From a bacterium (lineage in GTDB: Bacteria; Vulcanimicrobiota; Vulcanimicrobiia; Vulcanimicrobiales; SCRA01): a DNA stretch of 12,197 nt. The position numbers and the translations under genes are program-made. The notes beneath the pieces are model-generated. The model did no database searches and was not told the origin of the DNA. It saw only the letters and a program-made list of their open reading frames with translations. Below are positions 1 through 6,458 of the stretch, piece by piece; within the stretch, counting starts at the first letter, position 1, and each line of letters starts with the position of its first letter. The DNA is taken from assembly GCA_004298675.1 (NCBI GenBank), contig SCRI01000066.1, positions 1 through 12,197 on the forward strand. The letters run 5' to 3'.

Positions 1-191
1 CGCGGCCAACGCGAGAAGCTGGGGAAGACTTCAACGGCGGCGGCGATGGCGCGTTCCATGTCGTCGTGGCCGGCCACGGCGATGCTGGCGACCGTGCTCC
101 CGTCGTACGGGTTGGTCACCATCTCACGCCCGGTGCCCTCGCTACTCCGGCCCGCGATGGGAAGGGGATAGTGTCGTATCTCGGTCAGCAT
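1..191 (-). CDS. Aldehyde dehydrogenase family protein, N-terminal 63 residues (gene runs off the window)
   Basis: Only the N-terminus is present. Read on the minus strand from the ATG at 191-189, it gives a strand-like segment (IRHYPLPIAGR) followed by VTNPYDGSTVASIAVAG and a helix (DDMERAIAAAVEVF). This is the usual opening of NAD(P)-dependent aldehyde dehydrogenases: a first beta strand, then the NPYDG element, then the AIAAA helix. The catalytic Cys and Glu would lie outside the window, so the substrate cannot be inferred. The start is set by an in-frame TAA at 206-204; a purine-rich GGGAGG complementary to 208-213 lies about 15 bases upstream, which is rather far. The gene diverges from the RND exporter gene across 120 bp. 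An ATG at 122-120 is a less likely start because it would remove the first strand. Confidence 0.8.
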   Translation of the reverse strand, partial: MLTEIRHYPLPIAGRSSEGTGREMVTNPYDGSTVASIAVAGHDDMERAIAAAVEVFPSFSRWP

Positions 192-311
192 GGCAGTATC
201 CCGTTACCCTCCCGGCTGTGGGGCCTCCTGCGGTTCAGGCCCTTCCCGGTGGGCAAGTGAAACTCGCAGGGTAGGATCGACGTAGAATCCTCCGGCTGGA
301 GGGATAGCTGC
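192..311. promoter_or_regulatory. Divergent intergenic region between the aldehyde dehydrogenase and RND exporter genes
   Basis: These 120 bp must hold the promoters of both flanking divergent genes. A TAGAAT hexamer at 283-288 resembles a -10 box for the RND operon, but no good -35 box lies 16-18 bases upstream of it, so the promoter call is weak. No clear operator palindrome was seen. Confidence 0.35.
298..303 (+). promoter_or_regulatory. Shine-Dalgarno site of the RND exporter gene
   Basis: GGAGGG sits 8 bases before the ATG at 312 and is a near-ideal ribosome binding site. It fixes the start of the RND exporter at 312, where the protein begins with a short cytoplasmic helix leading straight into the first membrane segment, as is usual for this family. 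Confidence 0.8.
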
Positions 312-3300
312 ATGTGGGTGACGCGCTTCGCCATTCAACGTCCAACGATCGTGACGCTGTTCTTCTTGGCGATCGCGCTGTTCGGGACGATCGGCTACTT
401 CGTGATGGGCGAGAACATCATGCCCAACGTGACGTTTCCCTTCGTGGGCGTGAGCGCCGGCTATCCCGGTGCCAGCCCCGAGGAGATGGAGCGCCTGGTC
501 ATCAAGCCCATCGAAGATCAGCTCCAGAGCGTGCAGCACGTCCATCGCCTGACGGCCTTCGCGCAGGACGGTACCGCCTTCGTCGGGGTGCAGTTCAAGC
601 TGGGGACCAACATCAATACCGCGCAGACCGACGTGCAGAACGCCGTCGACTCGGCGCGCCCCAATCTGCCCTCCGACTTGGTGCCGCCCAGCGTCCAACG
701 CTTCGACCCCTCCTCGCAGCCGATCATCATGGAGTCGGTCGGTTCGACCACGCTCTCGCCGGTCGAATTGGGCAACCTCGTGCAGAACACGATCGTGCCC
801 GATCTGCGCGGCGTTCAAGGTGTGGGATCCATCAATGTCGGCGGCGCCTATACCCACCAGTTCAACGTCGAGCCGCACCCCGGCAGCCTGCTGGCGACCG
901 GCGCCACGCTGCTCGACGTAAGCAGCGCGGTCAGCGGCGGTAACGTCAGCCTCCCGGGGGGGCGGCTCGACCAGCCCTTCCGCGAGGCGACCATCGGCGT
1001 GCGCGCCGACATCACCTCGGCCGGCCAGATCGCACAGTTGCCGCTGGACGTGCCCGGTGGAGCCCAGCACGCGTTGCGGGTGGGCGACGTGGCCGGCGTC
1101 GTCGACGGCTACGCCGATCAGCGCATTCTGCAGACCGTCAACGGCAGCAGTGCCGTGATCGTGCAGGTGGCGCGTGACTCCGACGCCGACACGGCGCGAG
1201 CAACCGCCGCGGTTCGCGCGGAGTTCCAGAAACTCGCGCGTTCCTACCCGCAGCTCACGTTCAAGGAGCTCAATGCGGACGCGGACTTCATGCACGAGTC
1301 GATCAACGGCGTGCTCCAGAATCTCTTCGAGGGCATCGTTCTAACCGCGGTCGTGCTGCTGTTCTTCCTGCACGTCTGGCGCAGCGCGGTGGTGGTGATG
1401 ATCGCCATCCCCGCCTCGCTCTTAGCGACCTTCTTCGTGATGTGGCAACTGGGCTTCACGGTCGACGTACTCTCGCTGATGGGTCTCTCGCTGACGATCG
1501 GTATCCTGGTCGACGACTCGATCGTGGTGATCGAGAACATCACGCGTCACCGGGATATGGGCAAGGATCCCGATCTCGCGGCCATCGACGGGCGCTCGGA
1601 GATCGGAGCCGCCGCCCTCGCGATCACGCTGGTCGACGTCGTGGTCTTTGCGCCCATCGCGTTCATGTCGGGCATCATCGGCGAGTACATGCGAGAGTTC
1701 GGCCTGGTGGTGGTCTGCGCCACGCTCTTTTCGCTGCTGGTCTCGTTTACGCTGACTCCGCTCTTGGCCGCCAAGTGGGCGGTGCTGAAGAAGAGCGGTC
1801 TGGCGGTGCGGCGCGCGGACGGCGAGGCCTCCAGGCGGCCCAGCGTGCTCGATCGCTTCACCGCGCTCTTCGAGCGCGTGCGCTCTTCCTACCACGATGG
1901 AGCGTTGCCGTGGGCCCTGGCCCATCCGTGGGTGGTGGTGGCCGGCTCCTTTGGCCTCGTGCTGCTCTCGTTCGTTCCGGTGGCCACGCAGATCGTGCCG
2001 TTCGAGTTTCAGCCGGCCACCGAATGGGGACAGGCCATCGTCGGTCTCCAGTATCCGCCGGGGACGCCGATCGCGACGACGCAAGCCGGCGCCGCACGCC
2101 TCACGCGGGCCTTTATGAAGATGCAGGGCGTCGAGTACGTCAACACGACGGTTGGCGAGTATTCGGATGGATTTCTCGATAAGCTCGGCGGTTACGTTGC
2201 GACGATCAGCGTCATTCTCTCGCCCAGTCAGCGCCATCAAGAGCATGTGATCGTCGAGCAGGCAGCCAAGCTCGCGAACCTGGTTCCCGGGGCGCACATC
2301 ACCGCCGCGGGGGCGCAGAACGGCGGCGGCGCCGCGATCACGTACGTTCTGACCGGTCCTACCGCGGAGTTGAGTACGGCGGCGAGCAAGCTCGCGGCGT
2401 TCGTCGCGCAGAATCCGGTCGCCACCGACGTGCAGACCAGCGACGAGCAGGCCGGCCCGCGCCTGGAGATTCAGATCGATCGCGGGCGCGCCGCGCTGCT
2501 GGGCGTCTCGCCTGAGGCGGCGGCCGCGACCGCGCGCGCCGCGGAGGGCGGGGTGATCGCAACCAAGGTGCGCATGCCGGACGGCCTGATCGACACGGTC
2601 GTGCGGCTGCCGGCGAGCGCGCGCAGCGATGAGCGCACGTTGCGCGGCATCGAGGTCCGTGCCTCCGACGGCACGCTGGTGCCTCTGGCCAGTGTGGCTT
2701 CCTTCACGTGGAGTACCGAGCCGCCGCTGATCCAGCGTCAAGATCGCCATCGCATCGTGCGCGTAACGGCGAATACGAAACAAGGCGCGCCGATCGGACT
2801 CGTGACCTCAGGCGTCGACCGCAAGCTGGCGACGCCTGGGTTCTTGCCCTCCGGTGTCTCGGTGACGACGTTGGGCGACGCGCAAGAACTCTCCGATGCC
2901 ACCACCAAGATCGGGTTGGCGCTGCTGACGTCGTTCGTGCTCATCTACATGCTGCTCGTGGTCCTCTACGGTAGTTACCTCGAGCCGCTGGTCATCATGT
3001 TCAGCATCCCCGTTGCCATCGTCGGTGCCTTTGGAATCCTGACGCTGGCCAACCTCGCGCACAAGCTCGCTCCCGGTATTCCATTCTTCGCAGGGCAGAC
3101 GCTCAATCTGTTCTCGATGCTCGGCATCGTCATGTTGATGGGCCTGGTGGCGAAGAACGGCATCCTGCTCGTAGACTATGCCAAGACGCTGCGCAAGCGG
3201 GGTCTTGGGCTGCGCGAGGCGATCCGGGAATCGGCCTCGATCCGCTTCCGTCCCATCGTCATGACGACGGTTTCGATGATCGCGGGCATGGCGCCACTGG

Positions 3301-3524
3301 CCTTGGGTTTCACCGAAGGCGCGGAATTTCGTAAATCGATGGGGACGGTCATCATCGGCGGACTCACCTCCTCGCTCTTCCTGACGCTCTTTCTCGTGCC
3401 GGTGGTCTACGTCGGGCTCGTCGGCAAGCTCGAGCGCAGGCGCGAAGCGCGGGTGCGCCGGCGCGCGGGCGAGAACGAGCTCAAACTGCCCTCCGAGCTG
3501 GTGGGGCCGCACGCCGAGGCGTGA
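312..3524 (+). CDS. RND (HAE1/AcrB-type) efflux pump inner-membrane subunit
   Basis: This 1070-residue proton-driven exporter has the full length and architecture of the AcrB/MexB superfamily. TM1 is at about residues 12-32, the first periplasmic porter/docking loop at about 33-335, and TM2-TM6 at about 340-485. A second large loop follows, then TM8-TM12 near the C-terminus. The proton-relay residues are visible: the Asp pair in TM4 (GILVDDSIVVIEN, D401-D402) and the TM10 Lys (LVAKNGILLVDYA, K948). Family knowledge says such proteins form trimers that expel drugs, lipids or other amphiphiles with a membrane-fusion protein and an outer-membrane channel. Neither partner is encoded beside it: upstream is a divergent aldehyde dehydrogenase and downstream is queG, overlapping by 4 bp. 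The substrate cannot be predicted. The C-terminal tail is short, charged and arginine-rich. Confidence 0.93.
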   Translation: MWVTRFAIQRPTIVTLFFLAIALFGTIGYFVMGENIMPNVTFPFVGVSAGYPGASPEEMERLVIKPIEDQLQSVQHVHRLTAFAQDGTAFVGVQFKLGTNINTAQTDVQNAVDSARPNLPSDLVPPSVQRFDPSSQPIIMESVGSTTLSPVELGNLVQNTIVPDLRGVQGVGSINVGGAYTHQFNVEPHPGSLLATGATLLDVSSAVSGGNVSLPGGRLDQPFREATIGVRADITSAGQIAQLPLDVPGGAQHALRVGDVAGVVDGYADQRILQTVNGSSAVIVQVARDSDADTARATAAVRAEFQKLARSYPQLTFKELNADADFMHESINGVLQNLFEGIVLTAVVLLFFLHVWRSAVVVMIAIPASLLATFFVMWQLGFTVDVLSLMGLSLTIGILVDDSIVVIENITRHRDMGKDPDLAAIDGRSEIGAAALAITLVDVVVFAPIAFMSGIIGEYMREFGLVVVCATLFSLLVSFTLTPLLAAKWAVLKKSGLAVRRADGEASRRPSVLDRFTALFERVRSSYHDGALPWALAHPWVVVAGSFGLVLLSFVPVATQIVPFEFQPATEWGQAIVGLQYPPGTPIATTQAGAARLTRAFMKMQGVEYVNTTVGEYSDGFLDKLGGYVATISVILSPSQRHQEHVIVEQAAKLANLVPGAHITAAGAQNGGGAAITYVLTGPTAELSTAASKLAAFVAQNPVATDVQTSDEQAGPRLEIQIDRGRAALLGVSPEAAAATARAAEGGVIATKVRMPDGLIDTVVRLPASARSDERTLRGIEVRASDGTLVPLASVASFTWSTEPPLIQRQDRHRIVRVTANTKQGAPIGLVTSGVDRKLATPGFLPSGVSVTTLGDAQELSDATTKIGLALLTSFVLIYMLLVVLYGSYLEPLVIMFSIPVAIVGAFGILTLANLAHKLAPGIPFFAGQTLNLFSMLGIVMLMGLVAKNGILLVDYAKTLRKRGLGLREAIRESASIRFRPIVMTTVSMIAGMAPLALGFTEGAEFRKSMGTVIIGGLTSSLFLTLFLVPVVYVGLVGKLERRREARVRRRAGENELKLPSELVGPHAEA

Positions 3525-4687
3525 GCGTGAGTCCGCGCGAAGGGATGCGCGTGGAGCAGCAGCTGCTGGAGCAACTCCGCAAGCGCTTGGACGAAGAGGC
3601 GACGCGCTGCGGCATCGACCGCTTACGCGTGGCCGCTGCCGCTGCCGACGCGGTCACGCATGCGCGCCTCTCCGCCGCGTTCGAGCGCGGAGACTTGGCG
3701 ACGTGGAACTTCGGCGCGGAGCGCGCGCGCTTGGCCGCCGATCCGCAAACGATTCTGCCGGGGGCACGCGCCGTCGTCTGCGTCGCCATCGGCTACGATA
3801 CCGATCCGCCGGCGACACGGCCGCCAGGGACCGGGCGCATCTCACGCTATGCCTGGAGCGAAGACTATCACCACACGTTGCGCCGCGCGCTGGAGCGGCT
3901 GGAGGCGGTGCTGGCGCCGTATGGCCGCGCGCGCGCCGTCTGCGATACGGTCCCGTTTGCCGAGCGCGCCTTTGCGCAGCACAGTGGCGTGGGCTGGATC
4001 GGGCGGCATACCGGCGTCATCGTGCCAGGGTTGGGAGCGCTGGTCTTTCTCGGCGAGGTGGTGACCGACGTTCCCCTGACACCCGATCGGCCGACGCGAA
4101 AGAATTGCGGCAGCTGCCGCCGCTGTATCGACGTCTGCCCCACCGGCGCGCTGCGCGGCGACTTCACGATCGACGCCACGCGCTGTATCGGCGACCTCAA
4201 CCAGCGTCTCGACGCCGTTCCGCGGGCCATGCGTCCGTTGATGGGCGACTGGCTGTGGGGCTGCGATCTCTGCACCGTCTCCTGTCCGCCCAGCCGCGTG
4301 GCGCCCAAGGCGCGCCGGCCGGCGTTCGCGCCTAAGACCGGGATCGCGGCCTATCCCGATCTCAAAGCGGTGCTGCGCCTGCGCAGTGGGGAGTTCAAGC
4401 GTACCTATCGTACCAGCGCCATGGGTTGGCGCGGCGGTGCGATCTTGCGCCGGAATGCGGCCGTCTGCCTAGGCAACACGCTCGATCGCTCGGCCGTGCC
4501 GGATCTCGAGCGCGCGCTCGGCGAGGATCCTCATCCGCTCGTCCGCGGTCACGCGGCTTGGGCCCTCGGCCGGATCGCCTCGCCGCGCGCGCTGCAAGCC
4601 CTGCGTGTGCGACAAGCCGCCGAGGCCGATGCCGGCGTGCGCGAGGAGATCGGCGCCGCGCTCGAGGGGAACCATCTCGCCCCGTGA
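3521..4687 (+). CDS. queG: Epoxyqueuosine reductase QueG
   Basis: This cobalamin-dependent iron-sulfur enzyme carries out the last step of queuosine biosynthesis, reducing epoxyqueuosine to queuosine at tRNA position 34. Family signatures appear in order: RYAWSEDYHHTL (109-120), CDTVPFAERAFAQHSGVGWIG (141-161, D142 matching the conserved catalytic Asp), and FLGEVVTD (176-183). The first ferredoxin-like motif is at C196, C199, C202 and C206. The second cluster's ligands are C222, C248, C251 and C255 (WGCDLCTVSCP). HEAT-like repeats occupy about 305-385. Length (388 aa) is normal. The GTG at 3521 overlaps the RND stop as GTGA, suggesting translational coupling. The in-frame GTG at 3527 has a GAGG 7 bases upstream and may be the real start; an ATG at 3545 is a third option. 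The segment after C222 (IGDLNQRLDAVP) differs from the common ISYLT form, so this is a divergent member. Confidence 0.92.
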   Translation: MSVSPREGMRVEQQLLEQLRKRLDEEATRCGIDRLRVAAAAADAVTHARLSAAFERGDLATWNFGAERARLAADPQTILPGARAVVCVAIGYDTDPPATRPPGTGRISRYAWSEDYHHTLRRALERLEAVLAPYGRARAVCDTVPFAERAFAQHSGVGWIGRHTGVIVPGLGALVFLGEVVTDVPLTPDRPTRKNCGSCRRCIDVCPTGALRGDFTIDATRCIGDLNQRLDAVPRAMRPLMGDWLWGCDLCTVSCPPSRVAPKARRPAFAPKTGIAAYPDLKAVLRLRSGEFKRTYRTSAMGWRGGAILRRNAAVCLGNTLDRSAVPDLERALGEDPHPLVRGHAAWALGRIASPRALQALRVRQAAEADAGVREEIGAALEGNHLAP

Positions 4688-4702
4688 GGCGTTCGATCTG
4701 AC

Positions 4703-5389
4703 ATGCGACTCCGAACGTTGCCCGGCGCGCTCGCCGCGGGCCTGGTACTCTGCTTGACTTACCCGGCCCATGCTGCGGAGGCTCCCTCTGCGCCGCCCTC
4801 GCCCAGCGTGCAGGCCACGGCTACGGCCGAGCCCGTCACGAACCAGGAGATGCTCCCAGCCTTGCTGGCCAAGATGAGCGCGGTGAACTCCGGTCTGCGG
4901 ACGTACGAGGCCTCGATCACCGTTCAGGTGACGATGCATACCTTTCCATATCTCAACCCGACCCTGACCGGCCACGTGTATTGGTCGCGCCCCGATCGCT
5001 CGGCGGTGGTCTTCGATACGTTGCCCGTGCTGGCCAACCAGTTCAAGAAGGTCTATCCGCGCGTCGAGGCCCCATCGCAGTGGACGGCGCTCTACGTCGT
5101 CTCGCTGATCTCGCCGGACCACGTTCGTCTCGTGCCGCGCAAGCACGGGCGTATCGATCACCTCGACGTGGCCGCCAATCCCGACGGCACCGTCGCATCG
5201 ATGCACTGGTACTACAATGACGGCGGTGACGTCGAACTGCATCAGACGTTCGCGCTCGTCTCCGGACGCCTGCTCGTCACGGCGCAGCACGGTACCGTGG
5301 ACCTTCCGTCCTACAAAGGCGTTATCCAAGCCGCTTTCAGCGGCTACAAGATCAACGTCAAGATCCCCGACACCGTCTTCGCCTCATAA
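4703..5389 (+). CDS. Secreted LolA-like / outer-membrane lipoprotein-sorting-type protein
   Basis: This 228-residue protein has a clear Sec signal peptide: basic residues MRLR, then a hydrophobic core, then AHA at 22-24 as the likely cleavage site. An Ala/Pro/Ser/Thr-rich linker runs to about residue 48. The rest has the helix-then-beta-strand layout of LolA-like folds: KMSAVNSGLRTYEASITVQV (55-74), then GHVYWSRPDRSAVVFDT (94-110), resembling the 'G.v....P.r..' element of outer-membrane lipoprotein-sorting proteins. No lipobox Cys is present, so it should be soluble in the periplasm. The first codon is 15 bases after the queG stop with only a weak Shine-Dalgarno match, so it is probably co-transcribed with queG and the RND pump. 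LolA-like proteins carry lipoproteins or other lipidic molecules; a lipid-handling role beside the pump is inference only. The family assignment rests on fold pattern rather than a diagnostic motif. Confidence 0.62.
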   Translation: MRLRTLPGALAAGLVLCLTYPAHAAEAPSAPPSPSVQATATAEPVTNQEMLPALLAKMSAVNSGLRTYEASITVQVTMHTFPYLNPTLTGHVYWSRPDRSAVVFDTLPVLANQFKKVYPRVEAPSQWTALYVVSLISPDHVRLVPRKHGRIDHLDVAANPDGTVASMHWYYNDGGDVELHQTFALVSGRLLVTAQHGTVDLPSYKGVIQAAFSGYKINVKIPDTVFAS

Positions 5390-5434
5390 CGTCGCGAGCG
5401 TCGCGTGGCGCACCCCTCGCTCCGGGACCGCGGC

Positions 5435-5451
5435 TCGCACATCCTGTGCGA
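5435..5451. terminator. Small hairpin after the LolA-like gene
   Basis: TCGCACA (5435-5441) and TGTGCGA (5445-5451) form a perfect 7-bp stem with a TCC loop, 45 bases after the stop of the LolA-like gene. It could end or stabilise the operon transcript. No U-tract follows, so factor-independent termination is not shown. Confidence 0.35.
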
Positions 5452-5521
5452 CCGCTTAGTTCCGCGCGCTTCCGGCTCACCCCACCTCGTAAACTCGGCG
5501 GGGGCCCCAATGCTTTGAAGA

Positions 5522-5545
5522 GCGGTTTGGCGGACGCCAAACCGC
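5522..5545. repeat. Perfect 10-bp stem-loop (GCGGTTTGGC / GCCAAACCGC)
   Basis: The arms 5522-5531 and 5536-5545 are exact reverse complements separated by the tetraloop GGAC. The stem lacks a T-run on either side. It may act as a bidirectional terminator between the convergent LolA-like and GNAT genes, or be part of a structured RNA with the next hairpin. Confidence 0.55.
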
Positions 5546-5549
5546 CGGT

Positions 5550-5580
5550 CCTCGCGCGCTGCATAAGTCCCTGCGCGAGG
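5550..5580. repeat. 8-bp stem-loop (CCTCGCGC / GCGCGAGG)
   Basis: The arms 5550-5557 and 5573-5580 pair perfectly around a 15-base loop containing GCATAAGTCC. It starts only 4 bases after the preceding hairpin, so the two would stack as tandem hairpins in a transcript. Confidence 0.5.
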
Positions 5581-5643
5581 AGTGCGCCACGCTCGCTCGC
5601 TGACATGGGAGTGCGTAGCGTCGTGCCGCCACAACGTCAGCGG

Positions 5644-5784
5644 CGGGGCGTGCGACATCGCCCCTGAGGGGGCTCTGAGGCGCGCGCGGAGCCATGGATG
5701 GCGAGAGCGCGCGCGAAGGCAGTAGGAGCGGTGCAGGATAGCACCGCGACGGGCGGCCCCTCAGGGGCGATGTCGCGCGCCTCG
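5644..5784. repeat. Long inverted-repeat element with 28-bp imperfect stem and internal hairpins
   Basis: Positions 5652-5671 and 5757-5776 are perfect 20-base reverse complements. Pairing continues outward to 5644/5784 with only two G-T wobbles (5651/5777 and 5646/5782). Each arm also contains its own palindrome: CCCCTGAGGGG at 5661-5671 and CCCCTCAGGGG at 5757-5767. The 85-base interior has two GCGCGCGC tracts able to pair and a 7-bp hairpin (GCGGTGC 5728-5734 with GCACCGC 5741-5747, loop AGGATA). A folded transcript could form a three-way junction. No open frame of quality and no clear target-site duplication was seen. It could be a REP/BIME- or MITE-like element or a non-coding RNA. Confidence 0.6.
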
Positions 5785-5812
5785 ACGCGCGCTCACGCGA
5801 GCGTGGAGGCGC
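5777..5812 (-). terminator. Hairpin directly downstream of the GNAT-like gene
   Basis: GCGCCTC (5777-5783) pairs with GAGGCGC (5806-5812), with a smaller CGCT/AGCG stem (5790-5793/5800-5803) inside. It begins 5 bases after the minus-strand stop of the GNAT-like gene, a usual place for a terminator, but has no T-run. Its outer arm shares bases with the long element at 5644-5784, so the two structures compete. Confidence 0.35.
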
Positions 5813-5817
5813 GAGTG

Positions 5818-6318
5818 TTAGACGTGTTTGCGGAAGAAGGCCAGCATGCGGTTGGGTTCGGGCATGATGCGGAACTCTTTGAAGCCCCACTGTTTGGCCA
5901 TGGTGATGCCGCGCATGTCGTCGAGGGAGAGGCAGAAGGTAAGCGTGGTGACGGATTTTTTTTGCGCGAGGACTTGCGCCTGTTGGAGCAGCTCGCTGGA
6001 GACCGCGGCGGGGGCGCGCGGCGCGGTACGCAGCGTCTCGATCATCGCCACGTCGAATCCGTTGGCGGCTTCGGGATCGTTGTAGCCCGGTGGAAATTTG
6101 AAGACGAGTTGGACCATGCCCACGAGCCCCGAACGGTCCTCGGCGACGAGGATCAAGCGCCGGCCGTTGCGTTGTTCAGCCAGCGAAAGGGCAAGCCGCT
6201 CCTGCCACGTGGCGGAATCGCTCGTGGAGCCCGACAGCACGCCTCCAGCGATGAGGCGCGGGATGTCGTCATCGCGTCCGTAGCGTAAGAAGATTTTCCC
6301 CATGAGCCAAACGAGCAT
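5818..6318 (-). CDS. GNAT-fold acetyltransferase-like protein with degenerate acetyl-CoA motif
   Basis: This 166-residue protein follows the GNAT layout. A first strand (KIFLRYGRDDDIPRLI, 8-23) leads to the central strands LILVAEDRSGLVGMVQLVF (55-73) and GFDVAMIETL (88-97). A helix (SSELLQQAQVLAQKK, 107-121), strand VTTLTFCLS and the C-terminal MAKQWGFKEFRIMP (140-153) close the fold. Family knowledge says motif A normally carries R-x-x-G-x-G/A to hold the CoA pyrophosphate. Here the equivalent stretch is RTAPRAPAAVSSEL with no glycines, so activity is uncertain. The start is ambiguous: ATG at 6318 or ATG at 6303 (MGKIF), neither with a strong Shine-Dalgarno. It diverges from the cytochrome c gene. 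Codons for QKK give an A8 run (5956-5963), unusual in this GC-rich DNA. Confidence 0.68.
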   Translation of the reverse strand: MLVWLMGKIFLRYGRDDDIPRLIAGGVLSGSTSDSATWQERLALSLAEQRNGRRLILVAEDRSGLVGMVQLVFKFPPGYNDPEAANGFDVAMIETLRTAPRAPAAVSSELLQQAQVLAQKKSVTTLTFCLSLDDMRGITMAKQWGFKEFRIMPEPNRMLAFFRKHV

Positions 6319-6458
6319 TCGTCTAGGATGAGGGTACGCTCCTATCGTTGACGGCGACGGAACGCGGGAGGAGGGTTTCTACGACCTTACGAACGAGCAT
6401 GCGGGGGACTGCGTTCCATCGTTTCAATCGTGATTCAGATGAGAGGGGTGTTCCGGCT
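6319..6458. promoter_or_regulatory. Divergent intergenic region between GNAT-like and cytochrome c genes
   Basis: These 140 bp should contain both promoters. A TTGACG at 6348-6353 resembles a -35 box, but no -10-like hexamer follows at a suitable distance. A purine-rich AGAGGGGTG (6442-6450) sits about 8 bases before the GTG at 6459 and is the likely ribosome binding site of the cytochrome gene. Confidence 0.35.

Larger units (their letters stand above)
5390..5817. other. 428-bp gene-free region rich in inverted repeats
   Basis: No convincing protein gene lies here on either strand; the open frames are GC-rich by-products with low-complexity Arg/Ala/Ser translations. The region lies between the 3' ends of two convergent genes and holds a chain of hairpins: 5435-5451, 5522-5545, 5550-5580, a long stem 5644-5784 with inner hairpins, and 5777-5812. 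None is followed by a clear T-run in either direction. The individual hairpins are listed separately. Confidence 0.75.

Noticed and set aside
204-1295. Long minus-strand open frame opposite the RND gene
   Set aside because: High GC content opens antisense frames. The translation is Arg/His/Gly-rich without domains, while the plus strand encodes an unmistakable RND exporter. The same holds for 1422-2783 and 2808-3512.
5644-5784. Insertion sequence or CRISPR repeat
   Set aside because: There is no transposase frame, no repeated unit with spacers and no clear target duplication. The inverted repeat is reported as an unclassified element instead.
5698-6288. Plus-strand open frame of 196 codons opposite the GNAT-like gene
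   Set aside because: The minus strand carries a recognisable GNAT fold, whereas this frame shows no domain, no ribosome site and runs through the inverted-repeat element.
6348-6385. Possible sigma-70 promoter using TTGACG at 6348
   Set aside because: No TATAAT-like hexamer occurs 16-18 bases downstream; the nearest T-rich hexamer is about 26 bases away.
6348-6458. N-terminal extension of the cytochrome c from a TTG at 6348
   Set aside because: It would place a basic, non-hydrophobic stretch ahead of a complete lipoprotein signal peptide. The GTG at 6459 has a good ribosome site and gives a normal precursor.
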